Assembly: GCF_036323735.1 (NCBI RefSeq)
Contig: NC_086033.1
Location: 8,741,606-8,805,605 of the forward strand
From: Rattus norvegicus
Lineage: Eukaryota > Chordata > Mammalia > Rodentia > Muridae
Reading direction: 5' to 3'
DNA length: 64,000 nt
Of this stretch, positions 1-11,069 are shown in pieces; the stretch's first letter is position 1, and every line of letters starts with the position of its first letter. The position numbers and the translations under genes were made by a program. The notes beneath the pieces are model-generated. The model worked only from the letters and a program-made list of their open reading frames with translations. It did no database searches and was not told the origin of the DNA.

Positions 1-8
1 TTGGGGCC

Positions 9-165
9 ATGCAGAAGGGAAATGTAGGGACCAAGAAATGTTTTAGTTGTGGACAACTTGGACATTTTAAAAGAGTGCCCTCAGGAAAAAAAAAAAAAAG
101 ACAGGAGACCCTGGAGTGTGCCCTCAGTGTTGTAAAGGCTATCTTTGGGGGAAATGAGTGCAGAT
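9..165 (+). pseudogene. gag: gag nucleocapsid remnant with two broken zinc knuckles
   Basis: The first CCHC box reads CFSCGQLGHFKR, i.e. C-x2-C-x4-H, but an indel removes its last cysteine from the frame. A second knuckle (CPQCCKGYLWG) lies in another frame from about position 116, and its distal half is displaced again. Nucleocapsid binds and packages genomic RNA in retroviral particles, and two knuckles are usual for class II elements. A run of 13 A residues (91-103) sits between the boxes and may have promoted the frame change. Capsid and matrix are not in the window. Confidence 0.72.
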
Positions 166-284
166 CTAAGCAAGATGACAAGGGATGTCCTTTACACCTT
201 CTGGGAAGTGGGAGACAGCGCCTGCTCTGGGGACCCCAAACCAGAGTGTATGGAGCTATGAAAACTTCTATGGTAGAACCTACC

Positions 285-716
285 CCAATACAGTTTGTCC
301 CTCAAACAAATCCATTCATGTTAAGGACCTTGTCAGAGGTACCCCAGGAAGCACAGGACTGGACATCTGCTCCTCCATCAGAGAGTTAACACCTCAAATG
401 GGCCCCCCAGGCACTTGGTGCTGGGGTATATGGGCCCCTGCCCTCTGAGAGTATAGACCTTTTACTAGGCCTCAGCCGTGCCTTGATGAAAGGAATAAGA
501 ATTTTCCCTGGAGTTATAGACTCTGAATTTACTCGAGAAATTAAAATTATGGTTTCTGTAGAAAAAGGATTTGTAGTTATTCCTCAAGGGGATAGGATAG
601 CTCAATTGGTTCTTTTGCCCAGTTTTATACTAACAATCCTGTGTTTAAATCTGCCTGTGGAAACCAGGGTTTCGGGTCCACTAGGTCTAGAGCATTTTGA
701 GTGTCCTCTTTAGAGA
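285..716 (+). pseudogene. pro: Retroviral dUTPase remnant (pro reading frame)
   Basis: The text GSTGLDICSS around 348-380 corresponds to the first trimeric-dUTPase motif, and GVIDSEFTREI at about 510-545 to the later uracil-binding hairpin motif. These are followed by a GDRIAQLVLLP segment typical of the domain's end. The two halves are in different frames, with stops near 388 and 448. dUTPase hydrolyses dUTP to limit uracil misincorporation during reverse transcription; in betaretroviruses it is fused between nucleocapsid and protease, exactly its position here. The domain identity is strong and the gene is broken. Confidence 0.8.
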
Positions 717-739
717 AACATCCCACATTCACTCTATGA

Positions 740-1018
740 GTTGAAAGAAAACCCCTACACGGGCTCCTAGATAATGGATCTGATACCACTGTAATAGCTA
801 AAGCCTTCTGGCCAAAGGCCCGACCCTTAGAGGTATCTTACTACACCCTACAGGAAGTGGGGACAGCTACAGCTCCTCAAAAAAGCAGCAAGATTCTTAA
901 ATGGAGAGATGCAGAAGGACATGAGGGATGGTTTCAGCTTTTTGTTTTAGAGCAAATAATTATCAACTTGTGGGGACGAGATGTGCTCAATGATACCGGA
1001 GGAGGCGGGTCATGCTGA
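740..1018 (+). pseudogene. pro: Retroviral aspartic protease remnant
   Basis: An open frame without a start runs from a stop at 737-739 to tga at 1016-1018, about 92 codons. It contains GLLDNGSDTTVIA near its start and WGRDVL near its end, the two landmark motifs of retropepsins. The catalytic triplet, normally D-T-G or D-S-G, is D-N-G here, which should disable the enzyme. Retropepsin works as a homodimer and cleaves Gag-Pro-Pol. Length is close to a normal retropepsin core. It lies just downstream of the dUTPase, as in class II elements. Confidence 0.82.
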
Positions 1019-1185
1019 CAACTCAGCCTGTACAAAATGTGATGAGGAAACAAGGCTTCTTCCCAGGGAGAAGATTGGGCAAAAATTTACAAGACAAACC
1101 TTGTAGTATAAGTGAAGAGCTAAAAAATAATTAAACATATTCGTGATAAAGCAGGCTTGGGAAATTTATCCTAAGGGTCACTGTT

Positions 1186-2110
1186 AGTAAGCCTCCATAC
1201 CCTAAACCTTTGTCCATCACCTGGAAGTCAGATGATCTGGTATGGATTCCACAGTGGCCCCAGTCCAAGGAAAAGTTGGAGGCAGCTCATCAATTAGCAA
1301 AGGAACAATTACAAGCTGGTCATTTTGTTCCTTCCACTTCCCCCTTGGAATACACCCATTTTTGTGATTAAGAAAAAAATCTGGAAAGTGGAGATTATTA
1401 CAAGATTTAAGGGAAAATATCTATCCCTTCTCCTGTAGCTATACCAAAAAAAAATGACATATGATAGTTATTGACTTAAAGGATTGTTTCTTTACTATCC
1501 CACTAGATCCTAAAGACTGAGAGATTTGCCTTTAGCATTCCTTCCATAAATTTTCAAGAGACTTCTCTTCGCTATCATTGGGTGGTGTTGCCTCAGGTGA
1601 TGGCCAATAGTCTTACTATGTGTCAGGTGTATGTAGCCTCTGCACTAAAGTCTTTGATGCAGAAATATCCACAGATATACATTGTCCATTTCATGGATGA
1701 CATTTTGATGGTGGCTCCAGATGAAAAGGAATTGGTGACAGCATATGCTGACTTTCAAGAAGAATTGGGTGCTTCGGGGTTAGTTATTGCCCCTGAGAAA
1801 GTCCAAAAGAACTTCCCATGCCAATATTTAAGACATGAATTATTACAAAAAGGAATTTGCCCACAAAAACTTAAAATTAGATTAGATACACTAAAGACCT
1901 TAAGTGACTTTCAAAAATTATTAGGGGATATAAATTGACTTTGACCAACGTTAAAATTAACAGTGGGACAATTGAAGCCATTATTTAATGTTTTAAAAGG
2001 TGATTCCTCTCCAAATTCATCTAGACAATTAACTCCAGAAGCTGATGTGTGCTTAAATTTAGTACAGCAGGCTTTGGAAGAGTCTCACCTTAATTATATT
2101 GATTATTCTA
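1186..2110 (+). pseudogene. pol: Reverse transcriptase remnant (pol)
   Basis: Pol begins with PQWPQSKEKLEAAHQLAKEQ (from about 1249), the usual fingers segment. The palm aspartate region LKDCFFTIPLDP is at about 1474-1511, and the catalytic box reads FMDD at 1690-1701, where this family usually has YMDD. The longest open stretch is 118 codons (1582-1938); earlier parts carry stops near 1368 and 1410, and the thumb/connection continues from 1963. RT copies the RNA genome to DNA. Interruptions and the altered box show a dead copy. Confidence 0.85.
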
Positions 2111-2434
2111 AGGCTCTTCCATTTTTCAATTTTTGTATCTGCCCATTCTCCTACTGGGCTTTTTTGGCAAGATGGACCTTTAATTTGGGTTTATTTACAA
2201 GCTTCACCTGCAAAAATAGTGATGGCTTATCCTCAGACCGTTGCTCAATTACTGTTAAAGTTTCAAGGAATCAGTTTACAGACCTTTGGCAAAGAATCAG
2301 ATCTTATTATTACTTCCTATACCAAGGAACAGCTACAACATTTAGCTCAGGGACTTACAGAGTGGGCTATTTTAATGTGCACAGTTGTTAGTCAATTTGA
2401 TAACCATTAGCCTGATTGTAAGATTTGTCAATTT

Positions 2435-2830
2435 TTAAAAATGCATGCAGTAATTTTTCCACCAATTATTGTTAGCTCACCTTTACAAAAAGCTCATTTA
2501 GTATTTACTGATGGTTCCTTCAATGGATCTGCTACAGTAGGGTCTGGAGGGAGGGTAGAGGTGATAAAAATTCCTAATTGTTCTGCACAGCTAGCAGAAT
2601 TGAAAGCTTTACAATTAGCTTTGGTTATATTTCCTGATGAACCTTGTAACATATACACTGATAGTGTGTATGTATCTCAGATTATTTCACTCCTTGAGAC
2701 CACTGCCTTTGTTGCTCCTGTTTCATTCATTTGTGCCTGCTTATTACAAGTACAGGCTTTGCTATGGTAGCATTGGGAACCTATTTTTGTGGGTCATATA
2801 AGAGGATGTTCCATGTTTCCTGGCCCCTTA
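2435..2830 (+). pseudogene. pol: RNase H remnant (pol)
   Basis: LVFTDGSFNGSA (about 2499-2534), AELKALQLAL (about 2596-2625) and NIYTDSVYV (about 2650-2676) supply three of the four acidic active-site positions of retroviral RNase H. The fourth region, near 2830, is frame-shifted and contains stops. RNase H removes the RNA strand after minus-strand synthesis. It lies directly after the RT connection segment, as expected. The longest open stretch is 109 codons (2441-2770). Confidence 0.8.
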
Positions 2831-2919
2831 GCATAAGGCAATGAGTTGGCTGACTCTTAATACTCAGTCTCCATGTTATTATACGTTAATCAGTAGTACT
2901 GCCTATGATTAAGCTTTAC

Positions 2920-3716
2920 AAATGCATAGAAAATTTCATCTTAATGCTAATTGTTTGAGGTTTCACAATGGAGTAACTAAAGAATAAGGAGCCCAAATAG
3001 TCAGTCAATGTCCCCAATGTGCCCCATTTATTGTCTCTCCCAATTTAGGAGTTAATCCAAGAGTGTTACAGCCTAATGATATTTGGCAAATGGATGTTAC
3101 CCATATTCCTTCCTTTGGGAAATTACAGTCTGTCCATGTATTTATGGATACATATTCTGGCTTACTCTTTGCCTCTGTTCATAGTGGAGAGAAAATTAAA
3201 GATGTTAAAAGTCACTGCTTACAGGCCTTTGCCTTTATGGGAGTCCTACAATAATTAAAAACTGATAATGGTCCTGCATATACTAGTGGGCCTTTTAGAA
3301 ATTTTGTGAGGATTATGACATTGTACATACTACTGGCATTCCTTATAATCCTCAAGGATAAGCCATGGTAGGAAGAGCTCATCTAACACTTAAGAATTAT
3401 CTTGAAAAAACAAAAACAGGGGACCAGAATTCCCCACCTGCTAAACTTTCCTTTATTATCTATATTTTAAATTTTTTGTTAGTTGATAAGAATAATTGTT
3501 CAGCAGCAGATAGACATTGGAAAGGAATAAGATGTAAGGAAGTGCTGGTCTCTTGGAAAGATTTGACCTTAGGATTATGGAAAGGACCTGACCCTGTGTT
3601 AGGGTTAGGGTTTCTGCTTGTGTTCTTTCTAGAGATGCTGAAGCATCCATTTGGGTTCCTGAGTGTTGTACATGTCCTGTCACCACAGAATCTGGTATGG
3701 ATTGAGACCTATTGAA
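2920..3716 (+). pseudogene. pol: Integrase remnant with altered catalytic glutamate (pol)
   Basis: The HHCC zinc-binding domain is visible as HRKFH (about 2924) and QCPQCAPF (about 3008). The first catalytic aspartate lies in IWQMDVTH (about 3081-3104), and the second in the TDNGPAYTS segment after a stop at 3252-3254. The third catalytic residue, normally E in the segment after PQG, is G at 3371-3373, so the DD35E triad is incomplete. A C-terminal DNA-binding segment with SWKDLTLGLWKGPDPVLG (about 3551-3606) follows. Integrase inserts viral DNA into the host genome; this one could not. Confidence 0.82.
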
Positions 3717-4445
3717 GCTTCGTGAATGCTTCCTGATGCCAGTGGGAATAAGAAGCACAATTTGGCCAGTGGTGATCACCACCAATAAGACCACAGGAAA
3801 AGCAGTTGTCCTGTTTGCTGACCTTGCTGGGAACTTAAAGATTCAGCTCTTGTGGTTCAGGTCCCTGGAGTCATTCCTGTGCCTTTGGATGAAGATGGAG
3901 GATTCCCCATCACCTTGTGTCGTCATGTAGATGATTTTGGCATTGCTGTGGTCATTATCACCACTGCTGCATGTCCCATCCCACCACAGCCTGCACTCCA
4001 ACCCTCCTTGCACCACTGCATGCTGGAAGAGAAGGCCAGACTCCAGCCCTTACCCCTGCCCATCCCCGTCACCACCCTACCTGATGTTGCCATTTTGCAG
4101 TGTGTAGCTTCTCAAGAATGCTATCTGCATGAATCTACTGAGGACCAGGGAACTCTGCCCTGTTTGTGTGGATCTCAAGCATGGTCCCATTGCCTGCCAG
4201 TCATTCTGGAGAAGGTTGACTGATCCTGAACCGTCATGGGAAAGACTTTGGCATCTTGACTGCTAATGTACCAGCCATGGCTGCTGTAGCCACTGTGTCT
4301 GCAGTGTCTGGGATTGCCCTCCCCCAATCTGATGTTAAGGTAAGCACAGTGGATAAAATTTCAGGAGAAGTTGCTGACACTGGGAATTCTAAATTTAAAT
4401 CAACATTCAATGCTCTTTCAGGAACAGCTTGGCAATGGCCCTAGG
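3717..4445 (+). pseudogene. env: Probable env remnant, weak
   Basis: Between integrase and the LTR, short frames (72, 123 and 62 codons) cover the place where env should be. The most envelope-like piece is at 4256-4444: a small-residue-rich hydrophobic stretch (AVATVSAVSGIALPQS) followed by an amphipathic segment, resembling the fusion peptide and start of the TM heptad region in class II envelopes. The surface-subunit part is not recognisable, and no transmembrane anchor or cytoplasmic tail is seen. The call rests on position and this one segment. Confidence 0.45.
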
Positions 4446-4749
4446 TGTTATGGCCCTCAGTGGTAAGGCCCTCGGGTGGCCTTGTGCTTCTTATCACATG
4501 CACAAACAGCACACCCAGTCCAGGGCAGCAACTAAGCATGTGTTGCTTTCCTTGGCAGGAGACAATCCCTCTACCTGAATCTAGCTCAGTCTATGAGAAG
4601 TAGTTAGCCAAAGACATGCAACTCTTTGGGATCCAACCCTTACCTAAGACAGAGGCTCTAAGACTGGCAGAGATTCCTAGAGATGGGCAAGAGGTTGGCA
4701 CCCAAAGTGTCCTAAGACAGGCGCTGCTTAATAAAAAATTTAAAAAGTG
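4446..4749. other. Provirus tail between env trace and LTR
   Basis: Non-coding sequence presumed to be the rest of env and the pre-LTR region. The A-rich stretch at 4731-4745 is where a polypurine tract would be expected, but no clean tract is visible. Confidence 0.35.
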
Positions 4750-5108
4750 GACTTGTCGGACTCTCCTGGGACCAGTGTTTGACTCCTGCTGAAACCTTGC
4801 TAATGTATGTGGAAGCCTTTTGTTCCTAACAAAGAAACACCCTGGCCCTGAAGTGTACCACCCAGGAGATAATTGATTCCTGTCTTTTGTTCCTCTTTCT
4901 TTGTTCCTAAGGATATAAGCTGGTTTTTTCACTGTGCTTCCTGGAATTTTCCACCTGGTGAGCTTGGGGTATATATTCAGTGAATCAAGTAAAAGAGTTG
5001 GCATTCTCTTTGCTTAACATGAATAACCTGAGTCTGTTTGTTTTTTCTTAAACCCCACAGGCCTACACCCAGCTTTAGGTATCGAATAGGTGCAATCACC
5101 AACAACAG
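4750..5108 (+). mobile_element. Probable 3' LTR of the provirus
   Basis: It has a TATA-like gatataagc at 4912-4920 and a degenerate polyadenylation region near 4980-4992. The end segment (4940-5095) is clearly related to the LTR at 6540-6743: both share the words for 'actgtgcttcc', 'ccacctggtgagcttgggg' (or close) and 'aataacctg', followed by a C-rich block and 'ggta'. The start is placed at a TG after the A-rich stretch and the end near aacaaca; neither boundary is firmly fixed. Confidence 0.6.
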
Positions 5109-5934
5109 ACAACTTCCCTGGGCCTGGATGATATTCTGATATAATTTTCTTCATAGAAACCTCCCTTCTCTGATGTTTTCTCCCTTATTTATGTATTTCC
5201 CTGAACACTTTTGGCTTGGGGCAGGAGGCAGGGCACAAAGTAGAAGGTCAGGAAAGATATCTGTTATTCCATGGTATCCACAATAAGTACTTCAAAGACA
5301 ATGACTGAGCAGATGAAAAAAGGAATGCAAAAAGAAAAATTTCAATGAGTTCAGTATCTCAAGTGTAAAGAATGTTTTTGTTATTATAAAATATAAACAT
5401 AAAGCAAATAAGAAAAATATAAACAGTAATGTAGGAAGAAACCCACTTCTGTGATAATGAGTAGGAAATAGTTCCCTTTAAGAGAAAGTTTTAGTTTTTT
5501 AAAGAGCCTCATAAAACCAATATAGAAACATACAAAATATTGGATTTTATTATCCAAATGTATCTTATAATTTAAATGCTTGGTAGTATATACTTGTAAC
5601 ACACTTGTAAAGGCAAAAATGTTTGATTTACTTTAAAAACAATAAATCTGTTGTGTACAGTTACGTGAATCATGTAATGGTATGTACTTTGTTTAGTGAA
5701 ATATAGAATGTACCTTATTTTACTAGAAATAGTTTATAGTGTATACTTTATAATGATTTAAAACTTCACAAGAGTTTCTGACATTTTGCATCAGAAATTT
5801 CTTGTGTTCAGTTTTTTCCTGCTTTTTTCAGTTATCTTGATCTAGTTAGGTCATATTTCTACCACTCCACAGTATACATAAACTACATTTGGTAGCAACA
5901 AAATTTAAAAAAAAAGCTAATTTAATTACATAAA
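5109..5934. other. AT-rich non-coding DNA
   Basis: No repeat or gene recognised. Short open frames here are without coding character. Confidence 0.5.
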
Positions 5935-6075
5935 ATCAAAAGCAGGCAACATACAGAACAGGAGAAAACATTTGCATGTCATACATTTGTAAATAACTAA
6001 ACAACAAAGAGTGACTGCTATTGTCACACAACATACAAAAGCAAGTTCTTTAAAAATTAGACAAAGACAAGAGAA
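5935..6075 (+). mobile_element. Possible ancient L1 ORF2 fragment
   Basis: Words such as 'ggagaaaacatttgca' and 'aaattagacaaagac' resemble the mammalian L1 ORF2 C-terminal region in sense orientation. It is short and diverged; tentative. Confidence 0.35.
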
Positions 6076-6429
6076 CCATCCTCCCACAGCAGATAGGAAA
6101 TACAAAGACCCACAGCCTGACATTATGCAGAAAGTCAATTGTAATAGTCAATTGTACATGGGATGTCTCTGTCAAATCCCTTGATTCAGGTCTCAGGAAT
6201 TGTATCAAAGACAAGGCAGAGTGTATATAAGTCAAATGGGATGTAAGGCACCAAGAAAACAAGGCATTCAAATAAACTTGAGTAAAGCTCATGTGAACTC
6301 ACAGAGACTGAAGTAACATGTACATAACCTGCATAGGTCTGCACCAGATCTTTTAAGTATATATTATAGCTTCCACTTTTGTGGTTTTATGAAATTCCTG
6401 AGTATGGGAATAAATATGCATCTGGTTCC
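6076..6429. other. Non-coding DNA between L1 trace and LTR
   Basis: Nothing recognised. The right part may belong to the 5' end of the following LTR, whose start is not clear. Confidence 0.4.
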
Positions 6430-6743
6430 TGTGCCTTCTCTTGGGTTTTTTTCCCCTTCTATTTTGTTGTTGTTTATTTTTTTGTCCTTGTTTTATTTTC
6501 TTGTCTAATTCTCTTGTGAAATTTGTCACAGCCAGGTAGTCACGAGCCAGGGTTTCCCACTGTGCTTCCCAGATATTTTCTACCTGGGGAACTTGGGTAT
6601 ATAAGTGGTGAATAAAGCTACAGGGGTCGCTCTCTCTCTTTCTCTCCTGGCTTGACACGAATAACCTGTGTGTGTGTGTGTTTCTTTAATCCCGCAGGCT
6701 TTCGCCCGACTCTTGGTACCATATCCGTGCTGGCCCCGACACT
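6430..6743 (+). mobile_element. Solo-type LTR related to the LTR at 4750-5108
   Basis: It shares an ordered series of words with the upstream LTR and keeps them in better condition: TATA-like tatataag at 6598-6605, a canonical aataaa at 6611-6616, a pyrimidine-rich segment, then a block ending near ccccgaca at 6741. This is the U3-R-U5 order on the + strand. No internal retroviral sequence is attached on either side, so it fits a solo LTR. The 5' limit is uncertain. Confidence 0.62.
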
Positions 6744-6770
6744 TATTGAAATGAACACTAAGTTGGAGAG

Positions 6771-6945
6771 ATGGCCCAGTGCTTAAGAACTCTTGCCGCT
6801 CTTTCATAGGAACTGGGTTTGGTTCCTAGCAACCACATAATGACTCCCAATTTGTTATAACTTCAGTTCCAGGGGACCTGGTGTACTCTTCTGGCTTCTC
6901 CGGACACTACACCTGAGTTATACATGTAAACAGATAGACAGTTAA
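6771..6945 (+). mobile_element. B3 SINE
   Basis: It starts with the tRNA-related 'ttggagagatggcccagtg', then 'ggtttggttcctagcaacc' (B box region) and the B3-specific 'cttcagttccaggggacc'. Diverged from consensus, no clear duplication. Confidence 0.75.
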
Positions 6946-9534
6946 ACTATACCCTCCAGTTTTGAGGAGTTAAACTGTGGTCAATGTTTAGGGGAGGAAA
7001 ACTTATTAACAGGCTCTATTTTGTTTACTCATAATTTTTTCTACTACTCATACTAAAGTCAATTTTATAGAACATTTTTAGTCATTGATGTGGCTAGCTG
7101 TAAAATATTAGCTAACTATTCTAGATTAGATTGCATTAGGTTTTGAGTTTTAAAATTAGCAAGTTTTGTTCTTTTAAATAGAAGGCAATATTTTATAAAA
7201 CTATTTAAAATTTATGGTAGGTAACAATTTAAAAAAAAAATCCTTGGAATAGGATCCAGTCAGAAAAAAATGCCTATCTTTTCTTCAGATTCACTACCTT
7301 ACAGTATCAGCTTCATCTGCCATCAATGTCTTGCTTCCTTTCAACCTTAGGACTCTTGGGAGAGTTTTCTGTGCAGTAAGCTCTGCTCAGAGTTTTGTTA
7401 CAGAATTTGTTGACTCTTCATCTTTTACCTGAAAATATAGAAATAAGGACTGTGGATTTTGCAGGAATTCTACACACGTTCTGCCATACAATCTGCTTGA
7501 CAGCTGTGTAATATACGAACTTACTCAGACTCCCTTTCAACCAATAAAGCTGATACACAGAGTTTGAGTCATTTGACTTTTATTATAGAAGTATTCATGA
7601 TCTTATTATATTCAACTTTTTATTGTAAGTTGCTACAGGCCCTTTGGATGTAACAAGCAGACATAAATAAATAATGTAACCCAGCATTTTCAACATCAAA
7701 ATATCATTTTATTTAGTGCTGAGCTATAAGAAATAGGAAACTGTGAGGACCAGAAGAAATCAGTCAAATTTTGAACCCATCATCTGACCATGGGAACCAG
7801 AGGTCCCTGAATGTCCCAGACATGGAAAGTCCCTGGCTGCCCTTCTGTCTTCTCCCAACCCAGCAGCAGATACAGCTTTGTCTCCTATAAAGGATCTCTG
7901 TTAGCCTCAAGGAAAAAAAAAACAAGATGAGACTAAAATGGGCTCATAAAATCAACTTGCAGTAAGTGTAATGTGTTAATAAAAGCATTCAAACTTTTTC
8001 TATGAAAGTGACTATCCCAAATTAAGATAACATTACAATAACCACAAAGATTTTGACTTGGAAATTCAGTAGTGATCTTAGGGTTTTACATTGTTATGCA
8101 CTATTAACATCAATGGACAGAACAAGAAAGATTTACATACAACTTTCAGACCCAATGCACATGGTTCATATTTCTACTGTTTTGTTCTTTCCTTCCTTTG
8201 TTTTTGTACTTGTGATAAAAATAATGACCTCATACAAGATGTCAGTATCTGAATCCCCCAAAAATATTATGCTATTTTACAAAGCCAAAAGAATAGAGGA
8301 TACCCTGGAATGAGTATCCTTTTTCAAGGCAGATCTTATTATTAAGAGATAAACCTGGACTATCCCAGGGAGTCCTTTTGGGAGACTTATAATCACAAGG
8401 GTCTTTTAAATGTTCAAATGAGAGGCAGGAAGCTAGTGTCAGCATGGTGCATCTTGGGAAAAACTAGGTCAGCCTGTGCTAATTTTAAAGATGAAGCCAG
8501 GAATCCCAGTATGCTTATAGTTACTACCAGCTAGAAAAGGTGAGGATGCCAATTGGATTTTTTTTTTTGAGATCTTTCATAATGTATGTAACCTTGTCCA
8601 AATCTTTATGTTTTTAACTTTCTGAGATCTATTCCTAAATTTGAACCCCAAATTCTGTGAGATGATAGGTTTGATCTGTTGTAAGCAGCCTTGTCAGTGA
8701 TAAGTTTTAACAACAGGAAACAGGCCTTAATATTACCTGAAATTTAAATTAAAAGTTTCTGCTCCTCCTTTAAAACCAATTACTGCTTCTGTGTTCTTGT
8801 CATAAAAATAAAATGTGTACTTTGGCTAGTCTTTCTTCTATTTGAGGTTATTTTACTGGAAATTTACACACATGCATGCACACCTTCAATTCATTAATTT
8901 TGTGAATAAACTGTGTTGTCTTGAAGCTTTTACTCCTCTGACCTTCAGCTTTTAGAGAACTTATTTAACAACTGCTTTGTTCTAATGTTTCCACCTCATG
9001 CTGATGTCTCCTCCAGTGGTTCTGACAGGAGAACACAGTCCTGACTTCCTCTTCTCCTTTTCTCAACCAGGAGAAAACAGAATTAATATGCATCTCCTGA
9101 GGCAAACAAAGGGAGGTGAGCTCTTCACAGAGTGGTACGGGTTCTGAGAGGTGGAGATCATGGGCTATGTTAGAACAATGCTCTCAAGCTGAGAACACAC
9201 TCAGGAAGCCATCCATCCTGTCTCCAAGGAAGTATTCTGGAGTCCACCCTGTCTCCATAGGTCATCCTGTCTATCCTATGAAAACTACGACTACTGAATT
9301 TGTGCTCAAAGTGAGTACAATATCAGCACAAATTAGAGCTCAGAACCACACATGCATCTTTCTCCCAGTCTCTGCCTAGGTTTCACCATATTTATATGCC
9401 AGGTCTAGCATAGCTGCATAGAAGGAGGGGTGACCTAGTTTATGCCCCTGGAGCACCACCAGGCAATTGATCCCCACCAACTTGACATGTGCTGATGGTT
9501 GCTGTTGCCCTGAAACTGATCTGCTGTCTTCTTC
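6946..9534. other. Unique AT-rich DNA, no gene seen
   Basis: About 2.6 kb with many stops in all frames. The longer open frames (8053-8313, 9116-9379) show no recognisable domain. Short A-runs occur at 7223-7231 and 7912-7921. Confidence 0.5.
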
Positions 9535-9645
9535 ATTTTTTTTAATTATCTTTAATCTTTTCATTTTCCAGTCATTATCCCTCTCCTGGTCCACCCTTCA
9601 ACAGCTCCTCATCCCATTCCTCCTCCTCAATCTCCAAGAGGATGC
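9535..9645 (-). mobile_element. Truncated L1 3' tail, minus strand (Lx type)
   Basis: The T-run near 9537-9543 followed by 'ccagtcattatccctctcc' is the reverse complement of the end of an Lx-type L1 3' UTR plus poly(A). Only about 110 bp remain. It abuts + strand L1 ORF2 sequence at 9646, giving an inverted junction. Confidence 0.7.
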
Positions 9646-10014
9646 CCCACTAATAGATCCATTCTTATCTCCTTGTACAAAGCTCAAGTGCAAGTGGATC
9701 AAGGACCTCAACATAAAACCATATACACTGAATCTAATAGAAGAGAAAGTGGGGAAGAGTCTTGAACTCATTGGCACAGAAAGCAGAATTCCAATGGCTC
9801 AGGCTTTAAGATCAAGAATTGATAAATGGGACCTCATGAGACTGAACAGCTTCTGTAAGGCAAAAGATATAGTTAATGGGATGAATCGGTAACCTATATA
9901 TTGAGAAAAGTTCCTCACTAGCCCCACACCCAATAGAAGACAAATATACAAGATATATAAAGAACTCAAGAAGCTAACCTCCAAAAAACCAAACAACCCA
10001 ATCAAAAGATGGGG

Positions 10015-10438
10015 TACGCGGTACCTGATGTGCTTATAAAAATATAAAGTATAAAGAGAGGGAGAATATTTTCTAGGGAGGTATGGTGAGGTATGGAGGA
10101 AAGGGGTGCTTCTGCGTGCCCATGTTGAGGCATCCCTTCACCAGCCACATGATAGTATAGTATAGAATAGACATGGAGAAGGGGTTACATAGGGTAGTAG
10201 GGGCAGAGAAAGGCAGAGAAAGGGGGGGAGGGAGAGAGAAGGGAAGTAGAAGAGAGTAGAAGAGTAGAGGCTGGTCATGAGTATGTGGAGAGAGAGGGGG
10301 GTACAGGAGTGGGGAAAGAAGAGACAAAGCTTGAAGAGGGCAAGAGCAAGAGAGCAAAAGAGAACAAAAGAGCAAGAAAGTGAGAAGGGGGTAAGCAGCC
10401 CCTTTTATTGTGTCTGGAATACCTGGTAACTGTGGAGT
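10015..10438 (-). mobile_element. LTR-like insert in reverse orientation inside an L1
   Basis: L1 ORF2 continuity is lost after 'ggggtac' and resumes at 'gagctcaaac'. Read on the minus strand, the insert starts near an AATAAA-type signal (aataaaagg, on + as ccttttatt at 10401-10409), next to a long pyrimidine-rich region, a composition seen in rodent LTRs. No coding sequence. TG/CA ends and a duplication could not be fixed, so the element class is tentative. Confidence 0.4.
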
Positions 10439-11069
10439 AGAGCTCAAACTGAATGCTAACAGTATTAAACAGAGAAGTCACAACCGAGGAACCTCGAATG
10501 ACCAAGAAGCATTTAAAAAAATGTTCAAAGTCCTTAGTGATCAGGGAAATGCAAATGAAAATGACCTTGAGATTTCACCTTATACCTAATCAGAATGGCT
10601 AAGATAAAAAACTCTGGTGACAGTGCATGATGTTGGTGAATATGTGAAGAAAAAGAAACACTCTTCCATTGCTGGTGGTATTGCAAACTGATCCAACGAT
10701 TCTGGAAATCAACCTGGAGGTTCCTCAGAAAATTGGAGATAGATCTACCTGAAGACACAGCTATACCACTCCTGGACATATACCCAAAAGATTCCCCACC
10801 ATATGACAGGAAACGTGCTTCACTGTATTCATAGAGGCCTTATCTGTGATAGCCAGAAGCTGGAACCAATCCAGATGACCCACAGTGGAAGAATGTGGAT
10901 ACAGAAAAATGTGGTTTATTTACACAATAGAATACTAGTCAGCTATTAAGAATGAGGACATCATGAGTTTTCAGGCAAATGGATGGAAGTAGAAAATATC
11001 ATGCTGAGTGAGGTAACTCGGACTCAAAAGGACATATATGATATGTACTCACTAATAAATGAATAGTAG

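Larger units (their letters stand above)
1..5108 (+). mobile_element. Decayed class II (ERVK-like) endogenous provirus, 5' end outside the window
   Basis: A retroviral gene order is readable on the + strand: nucleocapsid zinc knuckles, dUTPase, aspartic protease, reverse transcriptase, RNase H, integrase, a weak env trace, then an LTR. A dUTPase just before protease and the overall motif style match betaretrovirus-like class II elements (IAP, MMTV and MusD relatives). Every domain is interrupted by stops or frame changes, and several catalytic residues are replaced, so the copy is dead. The 5' LTR, primer binding site and most of gag lie before base 1 or are deleted. The family is secure to class II; the exact rat subfamily is not determined. 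Confidence 0.88.

Noticed and set aside
3598..3612. Telomere-like ttaggg repeats
   Set aside because: Only about two units, inside the integrase C-terminal remnant; chance.
6353..6807. Minus-strand frames of 101 and 75 codons
   Set aside because: Antisense to the LTR at 6430-6743; no protein resemblance.
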